The notes under the pieces are model-generated. The model saw nothing but the letters and a program-made list of their open reading frames with translations, was not told the DNA's origin and searched no databases. This document shows positions 34,826 to 46,423 of a DNA stretch of 64,000 nt, piece after piece (the stretch's first letter is position 1; every line of letters starts with the position of its first letter). A program made the translations under genes and the position numbers. The stretch comes from Cylicocyclus nassatus (lineage: Eukaryota > Nematoda > Chromadorea > Rhabditida > Strongylidae), in contig CATQJL010000305.1 of NCBI GenBank assembly GCA_958299035.1, forward strand, positions 63,646,127-63,710,126. The letters are read 5' to 3'.

Positions 34826-35450
34826 ATGTGGACAAAAGCTGTTATCTTTCTCGTAACTATCTCTTCCATCCACGGTTCCGTTATGATTCAACAAGCTGAG
34901 GTGAGTTCTAGTCTGCGAATTTGGCATCGACTATATTGTTAAAAACGCAGATTGGAAAAACTGTCAAACTCGAACTGGGTTCCGATGTTGTGACCTGGAA
35001 GCGTGTGAGGGAGGGAGACGTAGAAGAATTTATAAAATATTGCGGACCCACTGAGAAAGGCCCAAGATGCGCACAATTCGTGAATGCGGTAAGATTTATG
35101 ATATTACTCTTCTTATTTTCGCCACCAAAATTATTTCTCTTACAAACTTCACTTCTGCTTTTAAAACGTACTCTAATTGTTTAGGACAACAAACCAGTCC
35201 CTCCCGCAACAACCGCTCGTGTGGAAAAGGATGGCACCCTTATCATCGAATCTTTCAAAGCAACTGACGCCGGTTTGTACTCGTCACCTGATCAGAAGCC
35301 AATTGTGAGTTTACATGCGAAATGTTTGCTGGTAACCTAAAAAACTGCTCAAGCCCTTTGAAATTTTATTACTTCTAGGTCAAAACCTTGCCGGATGGAA
35401 GCCAAACTTCTTCTCTTCGTGGTCATATACAACTTGTTGTTCAGAGTTAA
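34826..35450 (+). CDS. Small secreted Ig-like protein, intact
   Basis: Four exons: 34826-34900, 34951-35088, 35185-35304 and 35379-35450, all in phase 0 with GT-AG introns of 50, 96 and 74 bp, giving 134 residues. Residues 1-18 form a signal peptide (MWTKAVIFLVTISSIHGS). The mature part starts IGKTVKLELGSDVVTWKR, has a C-x8-C pair (residues about 57 and 66), and carries DGTLIIESF and TDAGLYSSPD, the latter an Ig-type D-x-G-x-Y motif. It ends HIQLVVQS. The length fits one Ig-like domain. The protein is predicted to be secreted; its ligand is unknown. The gene at 11193-11844 is a diverged paralogue with the same four-exon layout. I know of similar single-Ig small secreted proteins in nematodes, but cannot name an orthologue. 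Confidence 0.8.
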
Positions 35451-35618
35451 ATGTTAATTTTTTGTCATCTTTGTATGTGCGCCGTAAATAGTATAAACAC
35501 TTCACATAGCATGTTGTGATATAATCAGTTTAAGGAGAAAGACAAATGAAGGGCTAGAAGTTATTGGGCGCAAAGGAGCTGGTATGAGTTTACTACTTGG
35601 ACAACATAAAAAACTAAA
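35451..35618. other. 3' flank of the Ig-like gene
   Basis: No canonical AATAAA within 150 bp of the stop; a variant may be used. Confidence 0.3.
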
Positions 35619-35790
35619 TGTTAGAGACAAATGGTCTAACGCCATCGTTGATGATAGCTGTCTGTCTCCTCAACAACGTCCTGAATACTTAGAGAGCCGA
35701 CAAAATTAGAGATAAATGATCTGGAGTCATCGTTGAATGATAATTGTCTGTTTGGCTCAAGGACATCTGTCAATACCTAAAGAGCGGAAC
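35619..35790. repeat. Tandem duplication of about 87 bp
   Basis: The unit from about 35619 (TTAGAGACAAATGGTCTAAC...) recurs from about 35706 (TTAGAGATAAATGATCTGGA...), each continuing with CATCGTTGA, TAGCTGTCTG or TAATTGTCTG, and an AGAGCCGA/AGAGCGGA ending. Two copies, about 75-80% alike. Confidence 0.6.
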
Positions 35791-36564
35791 CTCGGAATGT
35801 TGATTCGGAAAGCTACACGACCATATTCCATTGTTGCTGAGATAAGAATCGTATCTTGAGAAGCACTTTCATGGGAAATTCGTATCATTTTATTTTCCGC
35901 AAGACGAACAAATTTTCTGAAAAGTTCCAACAGGATTAGCGGCAATTCAAAGTCCTTTCAATTTTACCGTAAGCATAACATAACCCTTACGTGCAGGGTC
36001 GCGCAAGAGGTGTGATACAACGACCGCCGGTACGATCCCCATCCCGTTGATGCCTCATTACCCCCTCTCCTCCCTCCCCTCCCCCCCCCCCCCCGCACCG
36101 CAGCATTATCACCTACCTACCGTAAGCATAGCATGAGGGCTACCTCTTTTGCACTACAAAGCCGATAATTCATGTAAATTGAGAGGATAAAAAAATGACT
36201 TAGTAATTGACTGCCTCCCGCAAGTCACTGTAAAAGGCTCGCACGCATTGAATAGCCTTTTCGATCAGAAAATAGGTTGCGTTTGGGGAATAACCGCGAG
36301 GGGTACTGATGAGCCGAATCCTTTACCCTTCATAATGGTGTTGCACAACCTTAAAAAGGTGTGGGTGCCACACCTTGGAATTGGATAACACCTAACGTGC
36401 ATTCATATATATATTTAGGTTTTTTTTTTGAATCTTTGCCACTACTAAACCTTTTTCTCGACGCAGCAGAAATTTCGTTCGAAATCGTTTTTCATGAAAG
36501 AAGATATAGTCATTTCTACACCTATGCAAAAAGTACTATGAAAGTATTTTACTACGGTAAAATG
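35791..36564. other. No gene; C17 tract with family B-like flank
   Basis: A C-run at about 36078-36094 is preceded by GCAGGGTCGCGCAAGAGGTG, the inverse of the family B end (CACCTCTTGC...GACCCTG). The rest shows nothing supportable. Confidence 0.4.
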
Positions 36565-37308
36565 CTAAGGCCCGTATGCACGTACATCCCCGCGGGGAGG
36601 GCAGGGGATCTGAGAAGGGAAGCGTCATATCTCGCTGGTCTACGTATCTTTCTTCTTCTTTCTCTGTCTTGGTTTTGAAGGTTCTCATACACTGATACTT
36701 GCGCATAACGGATGCCAGGTTACTGCCATACAAGATTAGATATTCACTATCTCGTCTGATGCCCTGGGGATTCTTAGGAGATCACCTCACATTTTCAAAG
36801 TTATTTATCTTTCTGAAAGCTCGATGAAAATGTTCTAAAATTGTACTGTGGCCATACTACAGCACTGTTTAACATAATTATGGTAGAAATGAGTGAAATC
36901 TCAAGATATCAAAACCTTCGATGAACCGCTGCTCGCGAGCCAGGGATTATCGAAAAAATCAAAATCTTCAGATTCAATCTTCTATCGAAAACATGCTCAG
37001 CAGTGCTGTGGTATATCCACAGTGCAATTTTAGAACATTTTCATCGAGTTTTCAGAAGGATAAATAACTTTGAAAATGTGAATTGATCTCCTGGGGATCC
37101 CCAGGGGATCGGAAGAAATAGTGAATTTTTAATCTTGTATAGCAGTAATCTGGCATCTATTATGCGCAGGTATAAGGGTATGAGAACACTCATAAGCACG
37201 ATAGAGAGGAAAGAAGAAAGATATCTAGAGCAGTAAGATATGGCGCTTCCCCTCTCAGATTCCCCCCCCCCCCCCTCCCCGCGGAGATGTACTCGCATAC
37301 GGGCCTAA
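36565..37308. mobile_element. 744-bp foldback element
   Basis: Ends TAAGGCCCGTATGC (36565) and GCATACGGGCCTAA (ends 37308). Arms of about 300 bp are reverse complements, with matched blocks CATTTTCAAAGTTATTTATC / GATAAATAACTTTGAAAATG and GATGAAAATGTTCTAAAATT / AATTTTAGAACATTTTCATC. The right arm contains a C13 tract near 37263. ORFs here (36361-36678, 37041-37298) come from the repeat. Confidence 0.75.
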
Positions 37309-37409
37309 GTCTGCTCTACAACGTGAATCGCGAGGGAAAGCGCCGTAAATATCTAAATTCTAGCCGCCCAGCCTCGTAACTTCAACAAAAGCGATTTAAG
37401 CTTTATTCG

Positions 37410-37945
37410 CCTTCCGTCGTCTGAGTAATTAAAGGCGAATTTGGGACAAACAAGATTTTGACTCTCGTTTCCATAGTTTGGCGGTTATTTGGAATGGTGC
37501 TTATCAAGTGTGTAAAGACGAAAAAATGCTTTGTGTTGGGTGCAAAAAAAGCTAAAATAGCTAGCCCACCTTTGAAGAAAACTCATCGTGTTCAAAAATG
37601 AACATTTCACTTGAATGCCCCATTATTTGCAAAGCTCAAAATCCGCTAGAACTTTTACAAGGTTTAACTAACATGCTAATTACGGATGTTACTTGCTACA
37701 CTTGGGGGCATCTTTATCATGCTTACTGTACGACGCTACTCAATACCTTGGTGTGCTTGTCTTTTGAATATGGGCTTAACCAGTAGTGCTAACGAATATC
37801 GTGCTATTGCTAACATCGCTATCACCTCAATCACCGCTCCATTCCCACTCTCACCCCCTCAGTACAACCCCTCTCCCCAGGTGTCAAGTGCCCATCCTAT
37901 GCTTGACCCTGCTGACATGCGATTACATAAGCATAAGTGGCTGAA
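37410..37945. repeat. Single-arm copy of foldback family B
   Basis: Aligns in direct orientation with 7450-7925 (TGCTTTGTGTTGGGTGCAAA, CCACCTTTGAAG, TTTCACTTGAATGCCCCA, ACATGCTAATTA, GCTTGACCCTG at about 37898). ORFs on the plus strand overlap it. Confidence 0.55.
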
Positions 37946-38266
37946 GTAGCTCACATTAAACTCTATATATTAGATCGTTTCGGAAGTAATATCGCTTTAA
38001 TTGGGCGCCACACTTGAAGGAGCGGAAATTTTTGAGAGATTTTAGTAGCATTTGATGCAGCACCTCATCGTCTATTTAATGGTTGTGGTGCATGCGGCCC
38101 TAGGTAATGTATAGATAGAGCAAAACCTACAGATTCACTGGTTACAAAACAATGTTTTCCTCCTTCTCATAATTCCCAATATTTTTCGATGGAATTTTAA
38201 TTGGTGTTACCAAATTTTTACTTGGTCAACTCAAACAACATAGAACACCAAACGGCGAGCAGCTCG
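37946..38266. other. No gene recognised
   Basis: Presumed upstream region of the short secreted peptide; no core promoter element identified. Confidence 0.35.
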
Positions 38267-38404
38267 ATGCAGCTTTTTCTTCTTTTTCTAACGGCTGGTT
38301 TTTGCTTCCCGTATGGAGTCTTCGGGCAAAATCATCGTAATTCTCGTTTTCGAACGCGACCGGAGTACCCGAAAAATCCAAAAATTGATATTTCGAATTT
38401 ATAG
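38267..38404 (+). CDS. Putative short secreted peptide (45 aa)
   Basis: ATG at 38267 gives MQLFLLFLTAGFCFPYGVFG, a good signal peptide with likely cleavage before QNH, then a 25-residue basic, proline-containing mature peptide (QNHRNSRFRTRPEYPKNPK, IDISNL) and stop TAG. The upstream in-frame extension to 38201 contains no better start. A possible AATAAA (about 38649) lies 245 bp downstream. Single-exon, unspliced. It could be a neuropeptide-like or effector peptide, or the first exon of something longer; no dibasic cleavage sites are seen. Confidence 0.4.
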   Translation: MQLFLLFLTAGFCFPYGVFGQNHRNSRFRTRPEYPKNPKIDISNL

Positions 38405-39810
38405 ACTTCTATTTGCTTTATAAAATTAATATTGGATCACAAAACCCTTTTGAAAGTTCAAGTTTAGTTAAGTTCCGAAGGTTCATTGGTGTTTGATGCG
38501 TTTGTGTCTGACGTAAGCCTGCCAAAACCCAGCGGTTTTAGTTAACAAAATTTTTATTATGGCGTGCTATGAAAGGAACAAAAAATTGCACTGTTTCGCG
38601 CAGGTTTTGCCTTATACATCCGTTATTTAGACTCCTTCGGAGGTGCGAAATAAAGATTCAAAAAAATTGTGACTGACCATCTCAAAAAGCATGGGTCGCA
38701 GGTTGTAATAACTTTTCGAGAGCCTAGTGATTGTGCTGCAATGATTTTAAAAGCATTAGAAATAGGATAAAATTCTGCATCGAACGCCACCAAGATCTCC
38801 CAAAAATCGAAGTTCCATTAAATGTAGGGTTCATTTGAAAAAAAACGAGATTACTTTTGGAACGACCTAATGATACGAATGCGTTTAAAAAACACAGTAA
38901 AACACGGAATAAGGGTAAAGAGCCCAGTATATGCACAATCTCACTTTCATGTAAAAAAATACTTGCTGGTAGAATTTGTTGAAGAATAGTTGTTTATTTG
39001 AAAGCTCTAAAAGCAATAACTTTCCATGAATGTAGACAATCGATGAGTCTAATATAGAAAGTGCTAGAGTAAAGCAAGAGCTAGCAAAGCCGAGCCACCA
39101 ATTACTTTTCACCTTTCGCGGCAAGTGTTAGATTTTCATAACTTGAAAGTTGTCATACACTGTCACTCACTCATACTATATGTACTGAAACAAGTTGAAA
39201 AACGTCGTTTTTATTCGGTCAAAAAAATTTCTCCGCACCAAAGGGGGGCACTTTCAGACTGTAGGATAATCTTTGAATTCTTCTATTTATTCAAGGCCAT
39301 TCAATGTGCCTGTCTTCATGATGGAACTTTTCCATGTCAAAAAAGAAGGGCCTAAAGACGCTGTAGTTTTTCAGTTCTGCCTCTCCTAATAGGGTTTTTC
39401 GCAAGAGCTGGTATTTCATTGAAAAGTTAGAACGTTTCAACGCACGGAAACTAAGATTATGGAAGAAAGTTGATTTTGAAAAAAGTTATGATATTGTGAA
39501 TCCGAAAATTCAAATTGGACAAAACTTATGCAGCAGCCTGACACAATCGCACGTCATCGGTTTCGGCAGCGTATCGGGATAGATCAATGTTAAACCCCAT
39601 AGTAAAGGTCTGTAGGTTACTTCCATGTTGACGGAACTCACAAAAAATTATACTAAACCCTTGTTGTTCATAAATGTTAATGCTGCATGGGAGTTGTTAA
39701 CAAATGTTACTTTTCACGAGGTTCGTTTTATAATGACGTTCCAACCTAGTGTTCGCTTTACAATCTGTCTAGAATATATATCTGCACCTACTTTTAGAAA
39801 TTCTATATTC
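38405..39810. other. No gene recognised
   Basis: AT-rich; leads into the putative outron of the C6 gene. Confidence 0.4.
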
Positions 39811-39815
39811 AGGCG
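39811..39815 (+). promoter_or_regulatory. Putative spliced-leader acceptor
   Basis: TTCTATATTCAG followed by GCG and then the ATG at 39816. Confidence 0.5.
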
Positions 39816-40608
39816 ATGCTTTTCACTATACTCATATTGACTGCTGCTGTCGTAGCTAATCAGGTACTGTTATAAGTTCCCTTAATTAGTTTCCAAAAAT
39901 ATCAATTAGGTACATTTATCGTATATCAATTGACGTGTGTTAATTGCAGGCAGCTACAACTAAGAGCACGCCACGTAAGTATTGTTTTGGGTCCATTTGA
40001 CCAAACTTCCAAGCCTGAGATATAATTGAATATCTTCTTTAGTCTGCGGAAGATGCCTTCCACGCACTGTGACTCTTGTACCAGCTAATGGGACGGGTAC
40101 GATAACACCAGTGCTCAGGTAACTTTTATTGATATTGCTAAATTAAAGTCTTTAATCTTGTAGATTGAATTTGCACAATTTAGTGACAGAAAATTCATCA
40201 TTAGTAAAATTTCAAGAATGTTTCTGTCAACTTTTTGACCTACAACTTACTAGAAAACAAGATTTAATTTCATCAGGGTGTTAACGAATGATAGCCGCGG
40301 ATGCCGACGAATGTATGTAATATGCAACACTCCTGCTGGATACACTAAATCGAACATGGTGGTAAGTGCGCTTACACCACTTTTTACCGCATCTAATCAT
40401 TGACGTTAGAATTTCAGATGAATGAGGAAACTAATTATCCAATAATTGGTAAGAACGTCAGAGCTCTTGTCACCTGCTTCAAAGCTTCATGGCATGCTGA
40501 ACTGGGTGGCTCTTACATGTAAGCTTGATTTTTGTAAAATTCTGGAAGTTAGACCCGTCCTTAACTCTATTCAGATGGCTGGAAAAAGTGAGATGTTTTG
40601 CTACTTAA
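39816..40608 (+). CDS. C6-domain secreted protein
   Basis: Six exons: 39816-39863, 39950-39974, 40043-40118, 40277-40361, 40418-40518 and 40575-40608, with GT-AG introns of 56-158 bp and consistent phases, giving about 122 residues. Signal peptide MLFTILILTAAVVANQ. The mature protein has exactly six cysteines, in the order CGRC, GC, IC, TC, RC (LCGRCLPRTVTLV; SRGCRRMYVICNTPAG; ALVTCFKASW; EKVRCFAT-stop), the layout of the nematode C6 domain (Pfam C6), which is thought to form three disulfides. The motif NGTGT supplies a glycosylation site. The domain fills the whole mature protein, as in short members of the family. The function of C6 proteins is unknown; secretion is predicted. AATAAA follows at 40712. 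Confidence 0.75.
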
Positions 40609-40711
40609 GCTACATTAGGACTGCTGTGGCCTTCTCAATACCGCACCATTCCTATTCTTTAATCAAGAATACTTAAGATTTTTATCAAATATATACATGC
40701 TGAAATGTGCG

Positions 40712-40717
40712 AATAAA
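40712..40717 (+). terminator. Polyadenylation signal AATAAA
   Basis: Canonical AATAAA 104 bp after the stop codon of the C6 gene, in an AT-rich 3' flank, and 33 bp before the possible acceptor of the next ORF. Confidence 0.55.
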
Positions 40718-40755
40718 ATGATTATCATGCATCAGCCACTATATCTATCAGCCGC

Positions 40756-40986
40756 ATGAAACAGAAGGCAAATTCTTCTCTTCAATCAGGAACATTCACG
40801 TTGGAAGATGTAGATGCTAGAGGAAAAAGAAAGCGATTTGAAGTAGATGGGTTTCTAATTGCGCTACGTCTGATTCCTGTTGAAGAAGACGAGGGTGGTA
40901 TTTGCTTATTACGATGCTCCAAAGAATGGAAGGTCTTACAAATGACAATAGAGCGTTTACAGCATTCCAAAAGCTGGGTAATTTAA
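40756..40986 (+). CDS. Small ORF just downstream of the C6 gene, function unknown
   Basis: A 76-residue open frame from ATG 40756 that is hydrophilic and coding-like (FTLEDVDARGKRKRFEVDG, LIPVEEDEGGICLLRCSKEW, ending LQHSKSWVI). TATCTATCAG, a possible trans-splice acceptor, ends 4 nt before the ATG and lies 34 bp after the AATAAA of the upstream gene; this spacing is tighter than the usual intercistronic gap of about 100 bp in nematode operons. No signal peptide or known domain. It may be a fragment of a larger gene. Confidence 0.3.
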   Translation: MKQKANSSLQSGTFTLEDVDARGKRKRFEVDGFLIALRLIPVEEDEGGICLLRCSKEWKVLQMTIERLQHSKSWVI

Positions 40987-41881
40987 AGAGGTTTAGACTG
41001 TATCATATGCTAGTTGTTGTGAGCGACTTTGCTTATAACGAAAACGGCATCCTAACAAGAAACCTAAACTAGGAGAATTAGGATGTAAGATCCAATGTGG
41101 AAACATCAGCCACTCCATGAGCTATTTCAAAGCATTTCCAAAACTCTATTTTTATGAATGAAAGCCAGCGTTTGGACATGCAAATCGCATGACAAATCTC
41201 TCAAGCAAAAACAGCTTGATTTGTGTCAGCAGTTCCATTGCCCTACAGTAGTTAGATTCGACATCTTGTTTCTGAAGCTTACATTAGATATTTGAAGAGA
41301 AGTTTTTATCGCATTGGAAAGGAGCATAGAAAGTCTTGAAAGTTTTACAACAAGGATCAAAAACTCGCTTTGGATTCTCTGCAGTGCTCGCTCTGCAGGT
41401 AATGGATAATTTTTATGACAAATACCGATCAGTGCTTCTACCAAACTGACATCGGGCCATCGCGGAAAAGTGAGAGAACAAATTTTAAGAGCTTGCTAGC
41501 AAGGTGCGTGAAAATATTTCGCTGATGAACGAAGACATACCTTACACACGAAATAGAAATCAATTCCAAATCCAAGCAATCTCTTTCATGGATTCCTTTT
41601 GCTGAAATGCACCCCATTTCCGATGCTACAACCAGAGCTCCAACGAGAAGGCATTTTTATGCAAGTTATATGTGCACTTGACTTTGTAAGGAACTGGTAC
41701 AACCAGTTCGGGATTTTCAAAACGCCCTCTTTTGAAATGGAATGACCGGAGTTGTTATTCATGCAGCTCTTGAAGCAATTTACAAGGACTACCTTTTAAT
41801 TGTTCAAGGTCTGAATGGATACGCTTTCACAACGAACTAGATCTCGCAAGGAGTTGCCGCTAACAGTCATATCCATGCAGC
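40987..41881. other. No gene recognised
   Basis: A 72-residue minus-strand ORF (41226-41444) is not supported by splice signals. Confidence 0.4.
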
Positions 41882-42304
41882 TTAAAAGCAGTGCCTCACC
41901 AAAATTTAGTTGTCGAGATCTTTGAATTTTGCAAGCCTGTCGGACCCTGTATAGCACTGTATGGGCCTAAAATCGCACGAAGTTCCCAAAAATCCCGTTT
42001 TCTGGAGGCCTCGCGGAAGCAACGTGGACGAGTTGTACCTTCCAACTTCAGCCTCAGCCACAGTGGCAACAACAGAGGGGAGGTGGATGCCAAGTGGAGG
42101 GACATGTTCAAACGCGTATAGGGGGAGACCGAAGGAGTCGTCCGCGAGTACCAAGTCGCTCTCCGCGTACCATTTTGAGCGAATTTTTGTCAGCGTGGAG
42201 GGGGTCAGATTAGTGGGACTTGTTGCAATGGCCTATTTAGAGGTCCCTATGATAGAATATGTGGAGATCCGCGCGACCTCAACTTTGGTGAGACACTGCC
42301 TTCA
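41882..42304. mobile_element. TTAA-family A element
   Basis: Left TTAA at 41882-41885 then AAGCAGTGCCTCACCAAA; right, read inverted, TGAA then GGCAGTGTCTCACCAAA. The right target is one substitution from TTAA. It is the uninterrupted relative of the copy at 29011-29466. A 140-residue plus ORF and three minus ORFs overlap it and mirror its structure; none resembles a transposase. Confidence 0.65.
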
Positions 42305-45300
42305 AGGGCGTAAAAGTTTGTTGGGAGCACCTTTTTCCTCTCCTAGCATTTGTCGACTACAAAAAAGCGTATGCCTGTATTGAAAACATTTTTTCGTGTC
42401 AAAGCTATTATACAAAGACTAGGGTTAGGCAGATCAGTTAGGAATGCCAGCTACATAGATGTACGACAACAATGCAACTACTCCAACTTTCCATCCAGAC
42501 ATAAAAAAGCAGATAAATAAAAAATAAAGATATTATTTAGACGAGATAGTCGTCTATAAACCCAATTTGCCCAAAATAAAGAACAATCAGTGAAAGCGAG
42601 TAAATAAATAGTAAGCGGGCTGTCAAGTTCAATATAACTATAAGCAAGCTTCTATTTCATTACGATCTAAGCAGTGGGTGCAAATTTCGCGGGGAAGCTC
42701 CTATCCCTCCAGGAAGATGCACCGAAATTATCATTATAGTTATAGAATGCGATTAAACTGGAACAAAGCAAATGAAGCAATTAAGTGGGATGTTGGTCGC
42801 TCTTTAGCAAAAGCGTGCAAAAAAAAGCCGGGATTCTCTGTGCGCGCTTTTTTTCCCGATCAGCAAAGTCCATCACAATTCTACTCTTTCGATACCATGT
42901 GAGGCTAACGACCATTTTCGACTGGGTCAACTCCAGCACAGATTCTGTCATGAGACAGAAGCTATGGGACGGAGAAATTAGGTAATGGCACTCTTGATCA
43001 ACTGACAGACGCGAAGAGGGGTATGTTAGCTATTAACTATTTTAATTAGACGCAAACGTATAGGAAAATTAGTTTTGTATGTTGAAACTCCTCATTAATT
43101 AAAGTGGCCGCATTGGAACTCTAATGGCGGAAAGTAATGTGATATTGTGATTGTCAATCGTCTCTTGTAGTTTTCGACTCCTCAGCGGATTTTCCATAGT
43201 TAATCATCTATAATACATTTCTTTTATGGGCGCTTCACAGGATCAACATTCTTGAATCCATATCACAGTTTTGTAGGGTTGATTATCCAAGCCAAGCTTG
43301 AACTTTGAGATCACAAAACTGCAGAAATTTTGAATCTCAAATTCCAGTGATCCGTTTGTCTGAATCTTCAATGGTTGAGACGTGTAACAACTGCGGCTCC
43401 AATCCGCAGTATTTATCTAGGTCGTTTAAATTGATAGGTCGTCAAAAAAGTAATCTCCAGTTTATAAATTGGGCTGTTTTTGTTCTCCTGACAGACTTAG
43501 GCAACCCGTTCGGTAGAGCGAAACGTGCTCTACAAAAAGACCACCAAAGATCCACCTAAGTCGTAAACCAGGTAAAATTTAGAGCAAAAATCAGATTCAG
43601 CTACCTTACCCTAAACATCGGATCTCCTTTCAAACCATTCCCACGGACTTCCAACAGTCGTAAACGCATAGTGGTACCCAAAAAGGTATTTGACTGTTTT
43701 TTTTTATGGATTCAGATGGTCTGAAAATGCCAAAATGCTAATCTTTTCGGGTTTTTAATGTAAAACTAGGTATTTCTCGATGTAGGAGAACGTACAGAGA
43801 AAAGTTTTTGAGACTACATTTAGCTAGGCTTGTTGTATACAATGACATATGTGGGAGGGACCGGAGGCGGAGTTTTCTCTTTTTTACCTTTTTTCTCGTT
43901 TTTTATACGCGAAAAAATCCGGAAAAGGCATATTTGAGCACTAGTAATATGTGTTTACTTTATAACGACTAAGTTGGAAATCCGTAGGAATTTTTTCCGC
44001 AAAAGTTAACTATCAGGTGTATTAGGTTTTTTTTTCTCGATTTTGGCTTGAAACTTTACATGGAATGCGACCTAGGCTTCGTTGTAGAGCTTGATCTGCT
44101 GTATCGAATGGTACCCTAATTCTGTAAGGAAGACAAAAATAGCTTGAGTTACTCAAAAAGGAGTTTACTTTTGAGAGAACCTAACATAATAGTTCATCTA
44201 TGTGGTGTTATTTATTTGATGCGCAAGGCGTGCACATTCAACATAAACGAGAGCATCAAACAGAACAACTAGCAACAAAGAAAACAAGGAAGCACCCAAC
44301 TACATCAGCTCGCCCAACCCGCGAAATTGTTTTTAAGTGATAGAAACGGATTGAGCTTGTTTAAACGAGTATAAAATCATCAAGGTGTGAAGACTCAAGG
44401 GGTCGGTCTCATGCCCCCAGCTCTGGGCAAAGAAATGCTCTTATTAATTTTGTCAAAGGAGTAAGAGGTTAAGGTCTGCTGCATTCGAACATGACCTGCG
44501 TATGCCATTTCCTGCTTATGAAACTCTGCCTTAAACTTCAACCGGTTACTGCACTAAACAGCGCATCTAAAGAAGTGATTTATGTTGGAAACTGTGTATT
44601 GGGTTCATGCGACCAATGAAACCAAACTTCATTTGGGTAATAACGTAGGCATGCAAGATCGTGAAAGACAGCCTCATCTTTGGTACTGTTTCTGCTTGAA
44701 AATAATTCGATGCTGACTACTTTTAATAATTCATTTCCCATTGTTACTTCGAACAAATTTTGAAGCTCAGCAGAAGAGATTTCAAAGACCAAATTGATCA
44801 GGTTCAAAAGCCGCCTGCTGAGCATTAATAATAGAGGCATTGTGTAGTCTGGAACGGCTTTATATATGCTGCTCAAAGACCCATCATGTTCGCTCCCGCA
44901 ATTTCTGTCGTACGTACATTCACTCTTATGTCTGTAAATTCTAATACGATGCTTCATTTTTTTAGCAAACGTTCACTAATAGTATTGCTTGCTAAATCCT
45001 TCTTCACACATAAAGCTCCTGTTGTATTTATCGAAAAAGTAGAATGCGCAGAAAATAAAAGTGGTATACCATGCTGTAAATGAGCAGATGAACCACGACT
45101 ATTGAATTACGATGTCACACAACGTTTTGTAGTTGAGTAATACTTCAGCTCACAGAAGAACTATGTTTGCGCAGATGAGTACTTCAGTAAAAGTAGAGAC
45201 ACCGGTTGCATGACAAACCATGTGTTTCTCTATAAGCAGATGCGGAAAAAATTACAGTTTCGTTAATTTCCTTCAAAGCGGCCACGGTGAATAAAACAAA

Positions 45301-46423
45301 TTTAACAAGTTTATTACTGACGGCGGTTCAAAGTAGATTCAGGTAGATAACGAGTCTATCGTTAGCTCATTGAGCAATTTTTGGCAGCGATGATTGAGAG
45401 TTTATAAGCGTTCTTCAAGGTTTTTGAGATGGCAGAGAAGTTTTTGCTTTGATGGCACATCATTTGAATTTAATAAGCTTGACAGCTGCGCGAAAAATCG
45501 GTGACATTCAAGCTATGACTAAAAGTTTCGTTTTTCTTTGCTGTTGATTCCACTTCACTTACATTCGAATTCCATTGACGGCAGCAAAATTTGTACCATT
45601 TCCAACGATGAATTCTGAACTTTGCATCATTCATGCCTTCTTAACGTTGTTGATGTTAGCAATAAAATCGAGGTTTATAGAATTTTTAATACACTTAGCT
45701 CGTTTTCGACAGCTTGGTAAAAGTAAGGACACCAGTAAAAAATCTTCCTAAGTTACCACGGATCCGCGGACCACAGATGGCCCGCGTTTGCACTATTTGT
45801 CCTATTTTGTCTGATTCCCATTCCACTGCGATGTAACCGATTCAGTCGCGCTTTTCTCTGTGACTGGAGAACTTGTAGGAGTATGGAAGGATGGACTAGT
45901 CGAGCTCTCAAGGCATGCCTGATTGATCTGTTAATTCCTGCAAACCCATGATGCTTCATATAAACTGCGCACCTTTTCGGTTCGCGAAAAGCGCGGAATT
46001 TTCGCAAAGTTTCTGGGTTATTTCTCTACCGTTCTTCAGAAATCCCAAAGAAAGGAGTTCCATGTTGAGAGCATGTAAAGCAACTATCATAGGGAATAGC
46101 TGGTAGTGATAAGTGTAACTTGTCTAGCCGTGGTGTTGAACAGCATCGTTTATGCTAGGCAAAAATTTAGATTTAAAAAAGGGTACTCGAAGAACGAGTG
46201 TGAAAAGTGTCGGGTATGTAATCTTGTAATTCTATTCTAGTCAGGCGAAGGTGGTTAAGAGGAGTCATGAGGACCTTACAAGCATGATTAGATTATAACC
46301 TAAAAAACCACAAAAAATTCTTGACCAATTGCACTGGAGCTCGTTAAGAAAGCCGCGTTGATTAACAGTGTTTCTGAGCTCCACGATCTTCAAACACTTA
46401 GATAATTTTAAAAACCTTTTAGC
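42305..46423. other. Long stretch with only unassigned coding-like pieces
   Basis: 42720-42900 (plus) encodes LNWNKANEAIKWDVGRSLAK with further charged residues, and a short segment ending at 43559 reads NPFGRAKRALQKDHQRST after a possible acceptor (ACAGACTTAG). The latter resembles the terminal exon at 46828-46863 (VPFDRAKQY), with two synonymous differences between them, so both may be ends of paralogous genes. A 125-residue minus ORF (44580-44957) is open but unsupported. No full gene model could be built. Confidence 0.3.

Noticed and set aside
41961..42383. 140-residue plus-strand ORF
   Set aside because: Coincides with a TTAA-family element; minus-strand ORFs of similar length overlap it, as expected for a chance open region.
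44580..44957. 125-residue minus-strand ORF
   Set aside because: Open and moderately hydrophobic but without splice sites, start context or recognisable family; kept only as a note in the regional entry.
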